Below the pieces are notes generated by a model that did not search any database, was not told where the DNA came from, and saw only the letters and a program-made list of their open reading frames with translations. From the NCBI GenBank assembly GCA_009823395.1, contig CM020515.1:13648489-13712488 (forward strand): a DNA stretch of 64,000 nt, given 5' to 3'. Within the stretch, counting starts at the first letter, position 1. Every line of letters starts with the position of its first letter. Position numbers and translations under genes: made by a program. Shown here one piece after another: positions 11,501 through 25,739 of the stretch. Origin of the DNA: Thamnaconus septentrionalis. Taxonomy: Eukaryota > Chordata > Actinopteri > Tetraodontiformes > Monacanthidae.

Positions 11501-12169
11501 CTTATTTTGCATTAGAACCAGCGTGGTTTTACGGCCAACGCGGGAGTCAGATCAATGATGAATGTGTTTTTGTCCAAACAGGCCAACCGACAGCTGACAT
11601 ACTCGCTCGAATCTTCCAAAGTACAGCTGCTGCTGTGCCTGTGTGTGCCTGCGTGTGTGCTTGTGTGCGTGCATACGTGTGGATTCCTCCTGAACAGTGA
11701 CAGCATGAAAAACTCCCGGAATTCATCAGCCAGCTCTCATAGAACCTGCATATTTCCAGCTGTCTCATGACATCTTTAATGACCGATTGATACGTTTAAA
11801 GGACCAGTGTGTTAAACCTGAAGGGCTCTACTGGTGTGAAATGTACAAGTCATTAAAAATAAACGTTTTTGTTTGCTTTCGTCTACGTTTACATGAAGAC
11901 CAGCTGGTAATGAGGCGGCCGTGTCGTACCACCATGTATCTACAGTAGGTCAGAAGATGAATTTGCTGGTTTGTTGATTTCACAGTCACATTACAGTTGG
12001 TGCACATGTGACATGAACAACAGGGGTTAACATTAGCATTGTTTGCAATACTTTTTCTTACTATAGACTCTTACACAATGCACCTTTAATCTTTGAATAC
12101 TCTCGTTTTTTGTTTTGATGAGAGTAAGTTTGACAATAACATGAAGTTTGATCATCCAAAAATATTTGA

Positions 12170-12172
<3 letters not shown>

Positions 12173-12260
<88 letters not shown>
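12173..12260. repeat. (TA)n microsatellite, about 88 bases
   Basis: Pure TA dinucleotide run. It accounts for the artificial YIYIYI-type ORFs on both strands. Confidence 0.97.
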
Positions 12261-12266
<6 letters not shown>

Positions 12267-13945
12267 ACTCGCCTGCCTGCCTCCCATTGGACCCGAATGT
12301 CACAGAAGTAAAAAACAATGTCACTGAAAGTCAATAAAGCAAACACACAAACACCCTCTTGCAAAAATCAAACACCTGCTGACATCCGTTTTGACAGCTG
12401 AGCGTCTCGTGACACTCGGGGGAGGAAGAGGAGAACACGGCAGGTACGACACTATGCCGGAATGGACCTGGGCTCTTTCCAGCGCTCTTGCCTTCTGAAA
12501 GACAATACGCATAATGGTCGAGGGTGCGTGTTCACGGTTCGAGGCCGCCACATACCCGCTGCACGGCACATTAACAAAACAAAATGTTTGGATCAGAAGT
12601 CTTCAGGCCGGGCCACAGCGCAAATCTGAGGCAGAGAACGAGGGCAGGTTCTGACTGGACCTCCTGAACATTTACAAAGTGTGTAGGATCCAGACAGATT
12701 GAGAGGTTCACCTCCTCACAGTAGAGCTGGAAGTGTTGCCCTGGCTGCTTCCAGATGTATTTTAGGATGTTGGTGTGAAGGTTGGAGGCTCTAATCTGGG
12801 CAAACAGCTGCTGGCTAACTAGCACAACTCACCAGCCATGCTGTGGCGTTTTTTTCAAATGCTAAATCCACACAGGATATGCAGATAACGAGCTTGCCAA
12901 CCCTGTTATTGACGCTGTGGAAGACTGGTGTTTGTTTTGCATGACAATCTTTATTGTTGGATGAACTTCTATTTGTAAAGCTCTAAATCACATCCAAAGG
13001 CCTCTTGAAGTGCTTTGCTCAGTCAAGAGGAAACCAACTGATCCCTTCAGAACAAGCGAGGCGCGGCAGCAGCAAGGAAGAACTTCTCCATGATGAGGCA
13101 GTCAGAGTGGCAGGCAGGCCAAAGTCAGTAGGAGTGTTTATAGTGCTGAAGTTCAGGAAGGAGGAAATCTACATCAATCTGGAGAAAAACACCGCACAGC
13201 AAGATGTGTGAAAAGAAGACAGGAGCAACGTCTCTGTGGATTTGCACGACTATCTTTGATCGTCACGCGTGCGTCCACTTGCAAATATCTGCCTTTCTGC
13301 ACAGCTCCATTCAGGGCAGGTGACTTCAGCCGCCACGCGATCGCGTTACCGTGTGTTTGTAACCGCTGGTCTATTCGCGCCGCTGACCTTTATGTTGGCG
13401 CGGGCTCCTCTGACCTTGACAAAGACATCGTCCAGCGCCAGGAAACACAAGCAACACTCACTTCATGCTCATTGTTGGCTTGGCACCAGCAGCACCTTGT
13501 GCTGGTAGGGGTTCGGCTGCTAGGCCGCATCAGCCAATGAGCAGAGGCGGTAAACACACAACGCCTCCGACCTCTATTTACTGATGTCTGTTTCCGGCAT
13601 CGGGGCTTAGAGCATCTAGACCCCGGAGGCCGGAGAGAAGAGGAGAGGCGACGATCACTGAGTGACCCACTTTACTGCTGATCACAAAGTATGACGCATG
13701 AATATCGTCTAAAAAGCTCTACACAAATAACAGCAACACTAGCTGGTGGTTATCCCTTCCCTCAATATCCTACTTGTCCTATTCCATTATAAGAAACCAT
13801 ATGATGCCAGCAGATGATTCAGTCATTCAGGAGGAGCTGTTCATTTTTTCCCCATTTCTGTGAACAATCAACACGTATTGAAGCTTTCCCATTCCGTGCT
13901 CTTCTCATCATCAGAGCATCCATCGTCATCGTAGCAGACCGTCGT

Positions 13946-14433
13946 CAGTAGCTGCATTTTTTTGCTAAATAAAAGCGATATTTCTAAAATTTTGACAACT
14001 ACCATTGCGATTTGCAGGTGTTTCCATTGAATGGTGTGAAGCGCATAAGCCGCAACTCTCATAAAATCGAATTACCTTTGCTTTTGTTTATTTACGTTTG
14101 TTTGCTGTCAAGAATGGTTTTTTTATTTTTTCTCTTTGATTACTTGTAAAAAATATTCCGTCTCCTCCTCCGTCCAAACATAACGCGCCATTTTCACTTG
14201 AAGTGAACTGGTCACGTGACCCCGTACATCATGTTTGGTGACGTGTAAGTGCGAGAAAGTGTTTCCATGACACTTTTGCGATATACCTCTATGTGGATAT
14301 GTCTGAAAAAACCACCTCATGAGAGCGTCAAAACCTTTTAGCCACATTAGAAAGTTTCGGCGTTTCTATTACCAGTTTTTTATTGCGACGTTTAGGTTTT
14401 GCGCCATTCTGGGGGTAATGGAAATGCAGCTAC
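13946..14433 (-). mobile_element. Harbinger-like MITE, copy 1, with Myb/SANT-like ORF stub
   Basis: The ends are imperfect inverted repeats: plus-strand AGTAGCTGCATTT at the left, and AATGGAAATGCAGCTAC at the right. On the minus strand an ATG at 14191 opens a 22-aa reading frame to 14123, beginning MARYVWTEEETEYFLQ. This resembles the first helix of the Myb/SANT-like protein encoded by PIF/Harbinger transposons. The body matches, in inverse orientation, the element at 32466-32850. The element is too short to encode a transposase, so it would be non-autonomous. Confidence 0.6.
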
Positions 14434-16872
14434 AGCTACTATAAGTATATGCATATGTTTGTAGATGAACAATCTGGGAAGAAACAACAAAGCAGATTAG
14501 GATTGTTGCTAAAGCAGGGGTGATGTGAGGGAGAAGGAGAACTGAAAGGACAGCAGACACTTGAGAAGAGGCTTGTTTACGAGAACAGCTGGGGATCGTC
14601 GGAGCGCCCTGAACTGCGTCCAGCCCTTCAGTGAGAAAGGTTAGCACCCGAAAAGCAGCCCTGCCAGCCAGCAAGGACCTCCGGCCGTCACCACGTGAGA
14701 CCCCTCATAAAGTAGGATGCTTCATGAAAACCATTCACTTCACTCTACAGTGTTTGTTCACCAAGACTGGTTCTTGTTTCCCAACAAGCGCAGTTCCACT
14801 CAGCCACGAGCTCGTCTCTGCACCGAGCTGCACGCATGTTTTTGTGAATGAAGCTCTGAACGCACGGCACACCGGGCTTCCCTCGGGGGCCCCGAGCAGC
14901 TTCAGCAACTAAAAAAGGGAATGATGGAAAGGCAGCCAAGGTTACCATTCTGATATCTGGGCAACCAGCAGGTCCCAGTGGACGGGTGTTGGAGGGGGAT
15001 GGAGAGACGGAGGCTCAGAGTCCAAAGACAGATGGCGATTGTGTTTCTGAGGTAGTCCAGTTGGACTTAAAACTGTAAAATTTCTGGAAAAATATTCTCA
15101 CTGGCCACAGCAGACCACAAGTGCGTGAGAACACATTGTTCCCAACAACAAAAAAAAAAAATCATGCAAACGCATCAAAAGCTCAACAAACCAAACCAAC
15201 ATGAAACAAATCTGCTCTCCATCTAGGCTTAAAACTCTGGCAGGTCACATCTTTTCAGAGTGTCATGCGTTACCTCTCGAATCACGCCTCACACACTGTC
15301 TCATGCAAAGACAGTCGGAGTGCACGGCAAAGTGAATGCGATCATCCGCCTTGCCCGACTTTGGATTTAATTCACGCAGAACAAGATTAGAGGATCCAAT
15401 CAGAGGTGACATTGAGCTCTGTGGAACGGGACACCGGGAGAGGCCTAATCACACCCCCCTCCCCCCCCCACCACCACCCCCACCCGGCTCCACTCTGCCA
15501 CAGGAAGCCAATCAAATCCCATCCAGACAAAGCAGATGGTCAACAGCATCTTCCCCCTTTTCAGCGTGAGATTATCTCCTGGGTTTCTGACCTCATCTGG
15601 GGTTTTATTTATATATTTCTTATATGCTGCAACTCTGGCCCTGTGTGTGGGTGAGCTGATCCGAAATTCCTACGCAGACTCACTGGGATCCTGATTCTAC
15701 TGGCTAAGATTGGGCACATGATAATGTTGGTGTTACACTGTGCGTATCACATACTGGTCTACGTGAAACCGTCTGACCACTAAAGCCTAGGAGAAATCTA
15801 AATATCTTTGTCATCAAATTAAGACTTTATCCAACTTTGTGTCATTAATTAGTGGCCACCTGGTTATTTTTTGTTTGTTTGCTTTTGTTCTCCACAAAAA
15901 ATAAAATAAATGCAATTTCTGTCCAAACCAGAAGATTATTCCTTACGTCACGGCACACTTGACCCTGAGATTAGCGAGGTGGCTAATGCTTTTATTAAGC
16001 AAGTCTGTCATAAGGAAAATGGCTCAGCGCAGGCTTTGCGGAAAAAGCCACGTGACTGATGATTCTAGTCCTCGGGAAGGGAGAGAGACACAGCCGGGCG
16101 TATTTCAAAAATCACACACGAGGTGCTTATTTCAGGCAGCCGTGATGCACAATTCAATTCACGGCCAGCTGAGTCTCCACAGCAGAATTGAGGGAGGCTG
16201 TAAACAGAAGGTAAACATGCAACGCTGTGAACATGAGTCTGGGATGTAAAATACACCTGATAAAGTAAATACCGTCTCATTTTCACAATGAACAACACGC
16301 CTGCGTTATGTTTTGGCGGCGTGCCCGGGGAAACTGGCCCACTTCTGCGGCGCTCCGGCCTAATTAATGCACAGCGCACCGACTCCAGCGGGTAACGGGA
16401 GCCTCATCTTCCCTGGCTGCAGGACAAATTTTCCACATCCGGGTAACAGGAGAGCGGCTCAGCGTTACACGGCGGGCTCAGGTAATCAATGGTCTGATCC
16501 CTTGACTTTCCCCATCACCAGAGTGGCAGAAGCACCTGCTGATCCCCAGACAAGCTGTTGACACAAGTGGGGCCGCAGAGAAAATGAAATGGGAAAAATG
16601 AATGAAAAGGTCTGGTTTTTAGGCTTGAGGGCTGCAGGCTCCTCTCAATACGATTATGTGACATTTAAATGTTGAAAGAGCAAACTAAAACATTCAACTT
16701 GGAAATTCTTCTATTGTATTTACTGAAACTGTAATCAGAAATTAAAAAGAATATGATGAGGTCATGTGCAATGTAGCGGCACCTCTGCAGGAAAATTACA
16801 ATATCGTCAAGTTATTCCACTGTTGGAACAAGTTATTTTCCAGCATGGAACTTAATCCTTAAACACCGTGGA

Positions 16873-17215
16873 CCAGGGATGGACAAACTTTTTGACTGGT
16901 GGGCCACAATGGGTTCTAAAATTTGGACAGGAGCAGGAGCAGATGGATGGAGTGTTTTGTTGAGCCGCCTTACAGGAGAAAAAAATATCATGGGATATGT
17001 TGAAAACGTTGTGTTACAACAAAATGTTTGTCTTTTAAGACCCACGGTATTTAGCTCTTTATAGAAATAACTCTAAAAAAGACTGACAAAATGAATGAAA
17101 TGCAGCTATTTAATGACTTACTTACTATTAACATAATTTCTTCAAGTTAGGCGGGCCGGATTAAAAAACGGGCCGCATATGGCCCCAGGGCCGCGGTTTG
17201 CCCACGCCTGTCCTA
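16873..17215. mobile_element. hAT-type non-autonomous element
   Basis: The left end reads CAGGGATGGACAAACTTTTT followed by a 'GACTGGTGGGCC' block. The right end reads GGTTTGCCCACGCCTG, which is its imperfect inverse. This terminal pattern is characteristic of Charlie-like hAT repeats in vertebrates. Flanking TCCTTAAACAC and TCCTAAACAC may be remnants of the target-site duplication. Confidence 0.6.
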
Positions 17216-20200
17216 AACACTATATATAAACACTGTCTCCTTTTTCTCTGTGCCAATTTCAAACATTCTGTAAAGCATTTTTGCAGTCTAACGCTCCGCT
17301 TACAGCGAAGCATCAGCGCTTTCCGAGTGGAGGAGGCGTGTATATTTATACAAAAGACGAAGTCTCAGCAGTCGGCAGGTCTTTTTTCGTCCCCGGGTTG
17401 TTTAGCGTCAACAGGCACGGACTCGCAGCCAGGCAGCGTTGATGAGGAGCATCTCTCTACACCGACTCTCACTGGGGAGATGCATGTTTCCATTAGACCA
17501 GCTGGGCAGCTATGACACTCACTTGCATCTCCATCAGCAACACAGCTCAGGTTGGGGAGGTGGGGGCGTCATCACCAGATTTGCTCCCCTCAACACCTGG
17601 AGACGTGTGGTGGCAACAAAGAAAACAGCAGTGCGCAGACCTCATTAGCACGTCAGCACAGGGACGGTGTAGGTGCAAAGACGGCGAGGACGTTCAACGT
17701 CTCTCTGATGCTCCACCGATCTGTCTGAAGCTCTGGTGGGAATCTGTTGCAGTGGGATATTTTGGAAAAAACATTTTCTCAAGGCACTTCTCCCAGGAGG
17801 ATAGTGAACTGCCATATTGTGCTTAGCGTTGAAATCAACATGACAAATAAAATGAAAAGGCATAAGCATGTGGCGAGGTTGTTGGTATCTTTTTGAAAGT
17901 TGAGAAGTTTCATGAAAACAGCATTGAAGACTAGTCAAGACGAGGGCAGGACATTACACTGCTGCTAGATATACTGGGTGGTTCGAAGGCGCTTTACAAT
18001 CTCAAACACTCAAAGCATGAAGCGGTTTTTGCAATTTGGGATGCAGCTATTAGTTTTTTTTAGGAGATTTCGGAAAATGTGAAAAAAACTGAGAATCTGA
18101 ATAAAAATTCAGAACAGACGCTTAGAACGGGGTTACTAAGGCGCTTTAAGTGTTAAATGTACAGAAAGGTATTTTAGTCCTAATAATAATGCCAATGTCA
18201 TTATCACTTCAGGCTAATGTTCAATGCACAATGTTGTTTTTTATTATTAAACCTGCTACATACTGTATACAGATAATAAGCATGTGTTAGATGCTGGACC
18301 AAAGTGCAGGACAAGGTGCTGAAATGAGTTGGATGCATCACAAACTTAATAAAAATATACTGGCTGCAGACCCTTCTGCTCCAAATGTAATAACAATCTA
18401 TTGAGATGTCTAATGTTCATGATTACTAGACTGGCCCTGCAGCCAGCGTGATTGGAAAGTGAAAAGCTATGTTGAGCACATGGCAACAGCACTGCTGCGG
18501 CCTCTGAAAAAGCTCCATTGCATTCATTTGTGCGATTGGGCGTTATTATGCTGGAGCGGCGGCGCGGAGTCTCTGCCCGTTTGCTTCGCTGCCTGCAAAA
18601 CTGGCCGATCGATCGATGGACGCTCGTCAGTAATGCTGCAGGTCATCAATGGAAACACGCAAGCGCATTTATGTAATCAGCCAAATGAGAGTTGTGAGGT
18701 CAAAAGGAGGAGGGAAAAAAGAGAAAGGAAATATCACTTTCTCTTCCGCGAACACGGCTGAAATAATATCCAGTGAGAGAACCAAGGTGCGAATCAAGTT
18801 TGAAATGCGTGAGCTGCTTGCTGGCAGCATGTGGCCTGGTTTCGGAGGGCCGGGCTGGGCCGGGCTCTGCTTTCAGCTGCGCCCTGGGCAGCGCAGAGGG
18901 CAGCTCGTGGCTGGTTGGCCGCAGCTGTTTCCGCGCGTTGACATCAGCACCGCAGCCGCTTCTTCTCCGGCCACGAATGCGAAGATATTACATTTCACCT
19001 TCTTTGGCCGTCGCTGCGTTTTAAAATAGTCCAAATGTTCCGAATCACGCAGTAAAAAGCACGCGCCCCTCTTCACCCCCCCGAGGCCCACAGCGGGCCC
19101 TCCTCAGAGCTGCGACTCGGATCCATCGTCATCTCGGCGGCTATTATTATATATTTTATATATTTAGGCCTCGATTGATGTTTCATACTGTATATGGCGA
19201 CTTGAGTGTTTCCCACGAGGAGTCTCCACTGGGCCAAAATTAGAGAGTTGATTGGAAACTGTTGGTCTGAAGCAGAGCCGGCTGGGCTGCACGACGAATC
19301 AAAGTAAACATAAAAACGCTTTTAATCGCGTATTAACCCAAAACATTTTCATCAGTTTACAATTTCCTGACAGACACTCGAGCACGGGACACATTCCTCA
19401 TGGTTTACTTTAAAAGAAGGAGGAAAAAAAACACTTGAAAGATGACTGGAGGAAATCTTAGTAATGGCACAAATGTTTTTGCATCTCCACCTCTTCCCCC
19501 TCAAAGGATGCAGATTGGTTGGGTCAAACAGCGAATCAGACAGGGTTTTTCAAGGTGGCTCAGCGAGATTTTCCACACTTGAAATGTTGAAAGAAATCTG
19601 CGCAGTTTAGCACATGGGTTCTAAAAAAGAGTGGCAAGATTTTCAGAGCATATAGACAACACATTATTGTCATTTCTGAAGACGTTTGAGCCAGAAGCCC
19701 TGTGGTATTGTGACCTCCAGTTAAGGCAACAAGGTGAAAACACTTCAAGTTCAAGTGGCTGCTTGATCTAGCCGTGGCCTTTCAGAGCAATTTCGACCCC
19801 TTGAACCTCGTTCAATTTTACGTCAGGACTGGTGTGGGAAAAAAAATGTAATGCAAAAATGAAAGCTCTGGGTGCTCCATAGTGCCACCTACAGTCAAAA
19901 AACCAACACCCACACGAGAAAAATTTTCATGGCCAGTACAAATGTAGTAGAGGCATGGGACCAAAACCCATGCGTGCATGTGATCCTCAGCTACAGGTCA
20001 ATCTCTAAGGCCGAGTCTCTACCTTCGACGGAAAAGGGCCAATTTGAGCTTGTTTGCAGGCATGTGCAAAATTATACAAAAAAATTAACCAATTTTTAAA
20101 CGTTTTCTCCTCCAAAGCCACAAATGTTGGGGGGCGTGAAAATGTTGTATTTTTATTATTATTATGTTTCCCAAAGATGCCACTAAAATACAATTATGTA

Positions 20201-22639
20201 ATTGACTCATCATTTATCCCTCAGAGACATCATCCTGCCTTTCTGGAGGTTTATTCATGGTCTAGTGTCTACTTTGTCACCCACTCCTTTGAATCTGGAG
20301 AGCACAGCACTGCCCCGGAGCCGCTCCGATGGACGGGAGGGTCGGCGGGGGACTTTACATTGCTTCTTGGTCAGAGTGCACCTAAAGTTTGACATCAGCG
20401 TCACGAGCACCGGCGGCTATTTTAGCATTTTCTTTGAATAGAACTTGCGATTCTGACACGAATTATGAATCCTGCTTACTGGTACTTTCCGCTCAACTTT
20501 TGGCCCATTTGTAATTGCAGAAATCCGGGAATCCGGTTGTTTGTGGTTTGTGACTCTTTTAGTGACGTCACGCTGAATATCACTTGGGTTCAACATTCCA
20601 GGCCGTTGCAGCACTGACGCAATCCGGGGGTTAATTTTACCCAATTCCACTGAGGTGTTTGACACAGTGCAGGTGACGTGGTGTCATCATTGGCCAGCGT
20701 TCACGAGTGCAAGACGGACAAGTTCAGCCTTTCATGTTAAAATACCACAAAGGTCTGTTTTCTTTTTCGAGTTCCCGCAACTGGAATTAAATGTTGCATA
20801 AAGCTAATCGCACGGCGTTCCGTCCAGTTCACATCACTTCAAAAAATTTCTAACCTGCTGTCACGCCACGCGTCCACTCTTACGTTAAGTCCTAAAGTGG
20901 CTGCTCTTCTTTTTTTCCCCCCTGCACGCTAACATGAAGGGACGGCAGCTTAATGGCCTTCTGACATAACAGCCACCCTTTTGTGGCGGCTATACAATAT
21001 GTGCATGTTTGCGTGTATGAGCCGAGATCAGACACCCGGCGAATCTTGCCTGTAATGAGACGACTCAGGGCCACTCGACCTGTCGTGTCCAGTCCATAGA
21101 GGAGCCAGTGAGCGTCAACACGCACCGCCCGGCCCAGATGCCGACCCTCCCCTCCCCCACCCCGTGCAATCGGAGCCCGGAGCCCGACTTGTTGCATAAG
21201 GTTATGCGGCGTCAGCCCTACAACTCAGGAAGATCGGCTTCCATAAAGGCTCCTCGAGATTCTGACTTTCCGCCATGTGTCCAGCTGGTGGACGGCGGAG
21301 ATACTTATGCAACAACTTCCTGCAGCTCGTGGGTCTGTGCACACCATGAAAAGGCCATGCCTCCCCCCAACCCCTCAAGCAAGGAGCAGATGGATGCGGA
21401 TACATGATATATTGCTCCAAATTGTCCCAGAGCTCCTACGGTAGTCTATAAAGCAATAAAAAAGAAACAGATTACAAAGCGGAATGATAAGAATTGACAA
21501 ACGGCTGCCTGGAGCCTTGTGTTTGTCGCACCCTAATGAGTTTTTGGATGGCAGCAAACGCTGCCTGGCGCTTTCCAGGACGTGGTCAGGTCACAAGATC
21601 GTGAGATCTGGCAGAAGAGCGAAGAGGTTCTCCCAAAATGGGGAAGCCGCTGGAAGAACCGTGACGCTCTCTGCCATGTGATTGGCCGGGGGGAAAAAAT
21701 GGCCTGTGAGTGTTTTTACGCACAAACAAAAATTTCTAAAAAGCACAGCAACAATTATATTCATATTTACATTACATACCTTCAAATTCCAAATTGCATG
21801 ATCATTGCAGATGCACAGTAACAGGCAGTGAAAGTGGATTTGAATATTCATCCTAAGTCTGTTCATGGCTTGTGTTTTGCTAGATGGTATTTGGCTTAAA
21901 ACAATTCAAAGGAACCAACGTAGTGCTCTTGAAAGTACAATATAATTGATCAGTACTACACTAACTTGAATCTGCGCATTGGTTTGAAATTATGCACAGA
22001 AATTGATTAACCTGGTTGAATCCAACACCTGCTCTACTGTCTTGCATTCACAACATTCATTTGCCATTAGAGAGAAAACAAGCCACGACTATTACTGTCA
22101 CTGTTAACCCGCTGCACTACTTCAAAACACCCAGAGAGACGGAGCTCCTCGCACTGCATTGCACCAAGACAACCAACGGTAAAGCAGGCGGCCTGGATGT
22201 CGCCTGTCCTTCCTCTCCTCACACGCCAGTCTCTTCTTATGTAAGTTTGCGACAAAGGCCCTCCTTCCCTAAAAAGAGCGTCTTTTGGTTTTTTGGGGGC
22301 TGGCGGAGCACTCTCGCCGCACCACTCTGAGCGGCATTGACTTTCCTCATCCTGGCATGTCATCCACCGCTTTGAGGGATGTGCTCGCGGCGCAGAGTGC
22401 TCGGCGCAAAGTGAGGCCTTTGTCCCCGGCTGTTGTCGGCAGCGGCGGCAGAAAGAAGCACTCAGGAGGGAGGCATCAAAACAACTCGGCCCCTCTATTC
22501 ACGCCGCGTCCCCGGGATTCACGACGCGCCGGGAAGGCTCTGTGTTCACTTGTGCGCACTTGCGTAAGGTTGTCGGCCCTGAAAGCAACCAGAGGGCCGC
22601 CAAGCAAAGTCTACAAGCTGAAATTGTATATATAGCAGC

Positions 22640-23040
22640 TAGGAATGCAAATGATCGATTAATTCGTTAATCGGTAGTTGGTTGACCTTATCGATCGGTT
22701 AACAATTAATTGATAAGCGGCGATTTTTCATGAGAACCTAAACTTTACAATGAAAAATGTGTAAGGAACACATTGTTTAACCCTTAAATAATGTTGAGGA
22801 TCCAATGTGACCAATTTTTACATTAGAGAACAGAAAAAACACGGCAAACATTTATCCTTTGACTTTAAGTTGACTTCTAATGGGTCACAGTTCAAAAAAA
22901 GTTGCTTAAAAGCAACTTGTTCTAGGCATACAGGTATTCACCACGACATTCAACAATTTTTTTTCAATTATTTCAATTTAATCGATTAAATTCTTAATCA
23001 ACAATTAATAAATAATCGATTAATTGATAACATCCCTAAT
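22640..23040. mobile_element. AT-rich foldback element (hAT-like MITE)
   Basis: The ends are inverted repeats rich in ATCGATTAAT: GGAATGCAAATGATCGATTA at the left and TTGATAACATCCCTAATAG at the right, whose reverse complement begins TAGGGATG. The internal sequence is non-coding. A short related fragment lies at about 31035-31100 in map2k6 intron 1. The family call is tentative. Confidence 0.5.
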
Positions 23041-24156
23041 AGCCGCTAAAATGTAAATCTAAAAGCGCTTGTCTCTAACTGGTCCCATATAATATCCATT
23101 TGCAGGTCCACTGAAGTGGCCCCGTGCGATTTATGATCACAAATACATGACACAGACAAAGAGTGAAGAACAGCATGTTCAGCATGTGGTTTCCTTTTTG
23201 TTGGACCCTCCACGTTTAGGAGGCAAAACCAAAGTGGTGTCCATCACCTGGAATATCGCGAACCTGGAAGGTGTGTCAGTGAGGTATCAATGCCCTTTGT
23301 GACATCACAGGGGCCTGCTGAGGAGAAATCATTTCCATCTTCAATCACATCCTGACATCAGCTGGATAAATCGGCCTCAGGCACACCCCCTTACATCTCC
23401 TCTAGAGCCTGTAGGTGGGGCTGCTGGTGACACGGACGTAAAAGAACCAAGTAGGTGAAGAAATGGCACAACTTGAAATTTCAAGCAGGATGGACATGTT
23501 GAGAGGATGGAAAGGTTTTTGTTTTTTTTGTGCTCATGCTGCAGGCATGTCTATGTTGCACTATATTACCATAAACTGTTGACTGCAGACAAGTTGCAAG
23601 GTGCAAAGCTTTATCCATGACTGCCTTTCTTTTTCGTGCACTTGCTGTACTTTATTGTGATCAAAGAGTTCTTTTCTGTTTTTGTTGTGTGTTGTGCTGC
23701 TCAATTTGATTTTAATAAATATGCTTCTCAATATTTCAACTCTTATCTTTTTTATCGTTTTAAGACTCTGGGCAGCACCGTTGCATGAGAGGTGCTACAT
23801 AAAACAACACTAAACCATTATTATTAATATTACCGTCATGATCATAATCATCACCATGAACACCAGGGTACAGATGGACTTACTGAACAATAAAACCTTT
23901 AATTTTTTTGCCTTTCCATAGTTCAAGTTTGTCATTCCCACCCATTGCAAAAGGTGGCAAACAGAGTGAAGGAGTAAGAGGTAGAGCAAGTGTTCCATTC
24001 TCATTGTGAACAGTGTAAAAATTCACTTTTACACACCAAGGGAATGACCATCCAAAGAAGGCAGACTTTAAAAAAAAAAAAAAAAAAAAAGGCCCTAAAC
24101 TAAAAATTGAAAACAATAAACAGCAGCTTCTTTGCGGCATCGCTAGCGTTTCCCTT

Positions 24157-24163
24157 ATTTATT
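24157..24163 (-). terminator. Likely map2k6 poly(A) signal
   Basis: TTTATT on the plus strand reads AATAAA on the minus strand, about 1.58 kb downstream of the map2k6 stop codon. I saw no other canonical hexamer between it and the stop. The intervening sequence holds A-rich runs and no supportable gene, consistent with a 3' UTR. Confidence 0.4.
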
Positions 24164-25739
24164 CACAATTATAAATACTCCAAACTCGCTAACTCTCGAT
24201 AAAGGTTGCACTACAGTGTAAACCACGGAGACGATGGGCGCCGGAGGGAGGAGGTGGTGGAGGAAGAGGAGGGCCAAGTGTGGCAGCAAGCGTCGACGTC
24301 GTGATAGTCTCTCTTGGTGAGATGGGAGACGGCCCAGCGTGGCTCGGGCCTTTGAGCCGGAGGGAAACCGCTCTGCATAGTGAGGGCCAACAGAAGACAC
24401 GCGGCTGCCGGACCAGCACCGCCACGCACTGAAAAAAAACAAAACAAAAAGGGGCTCTCCTGGTCTGGCAAACCACGAGGGTTACGAATCTGGGGAGAAA
24501 AACAAACCGGGGCAGGGGCAGGCGAGAGGGAGGGAGGGAGGGTCGCCTCTGTGTCTCGGAGGCCGTAGAAACCTGAGCGACGGAGCCTGACAGCACATCA
24601 GCCCAAAATAAGCCTCAGACTGTCGGCTGGCCCAGTGTGAGTGTGAGTGTAAGTGTGAGTGGCTGGGTGTTTGTGGGTCACACTGCATCAAAATAAATAC
24701 CCACCACTCAACAGCGCTGCCAGGTTGGGACAATGCCATGTTACATTAAAAAAAAAAAAAAAAAAAGGAGATTGTATTTACATTTTAACACATAAATTAT
24801 TTCCCAAACATACTGTCTGTGTAATGCATAAAAAAGACTCTGGAAGTGGAGAAAAAAAGAAGCTACGAGTAGCTCCAAAAAGAAAAGGAAAATGTCAAAC
24901 GGAGCAATGCAGAAATGAAATCAACTCATGGGTGGAAACGAGAGGAGGAGAAGAAAAACAGACCCGGCAATTTGCGGGGACGATTGGCGAAATGGCACAC
25001 AGAGGAAGGTGAAGTTGAGAGCTCCATTCTGAGACCCCGGAATTATCATTCAGGGGAACCACAATGGCGACGACGACTTCCAATAGGGGGTAAAAAAACC
25101 CATCCGCTAAGACTAGCACACGTACATTCGTACGCGATGCCAAAAAAAAACAAAAACAAGAAACAACAACATGAAAATGCGTATGCATAATATAACTTTC
25201 ATCACACTCACACGAAAAAAAAAAAGAAAAAAAAGAAATCCACCTTAACTTTTACGCAAAGAAAGTTCCAAAAAATTCATACAACATGTGTCACAAAGAA
25301 TTATTGGCTGGCTCTGTCAGTTCTGGACAGAGAGATTGAAGTGAGAGGAAAAAAAAAAAAAATAAAGAAACATATTAACAAATAACCCAAAACACAGAAA
25401 AACCATGACGTTGGTTCAGTTCTTATTCGTCATGTGGATATTTGCACACACAGGAAGCTCGGGGGAGTGATTTAAACCCTTCCAGTGAGGGTTTGTATTC
25501 TAAACCACTCTCCAGTGCTGCTGGGCTGCTGTCAGTCCTTTAGCTCACTCCCCCGCAGTGTGTGGGTGCACCAGTCTGTCATTCCAGTGAGAGCTTGGAT
25601 TTTTTTTTCCTTTTTTTTTTTCTAAAATTTTTTTAAAAGGTAGGCCATTGGTGCGTTTTTTTTTTTCCTTTTTCTTTTTTTTTCCGAGAGGTCCCCCGCC
25701 TACCCTGGTGTTTGGAGGGCGGAGCCTGATGGGAGCTCA
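24164..25739 (-). other. map2k6: Probable map2k6 3' UTR
   Basis: No coding exon. The stretch is marked by several A-rich and T-rich runs on the plus strand (for example 24741-24760 and 25590-25685). Assigned to the map2k6 message only by position between the stop codon and the first minus-strand AATAAA. Confidence 0.4.

Larger units (their letters stand above)
8590..24130. other. Gene-poor interval between kcnj2 and map2k6
   Basis: About 15.5 kb in which I can support no protein-coding exon; the ORFs are short, lack family resemblance and often read through simple repeats. It contains a (TA)n tract, a Harbinger-like MITE, a hAT-type element, an AT-rich foldback element (all listed separately), LINE-tail-like bits near 17975-18000 and 23760-23830, and GC-richer patches near 18830-19110 and 22280-22610. 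Distal regulatory DNA for kcnj2/kcnj16 is plausible here by analogy with mammals, but nothing in the sequence proves it. Confidence 0.6.
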
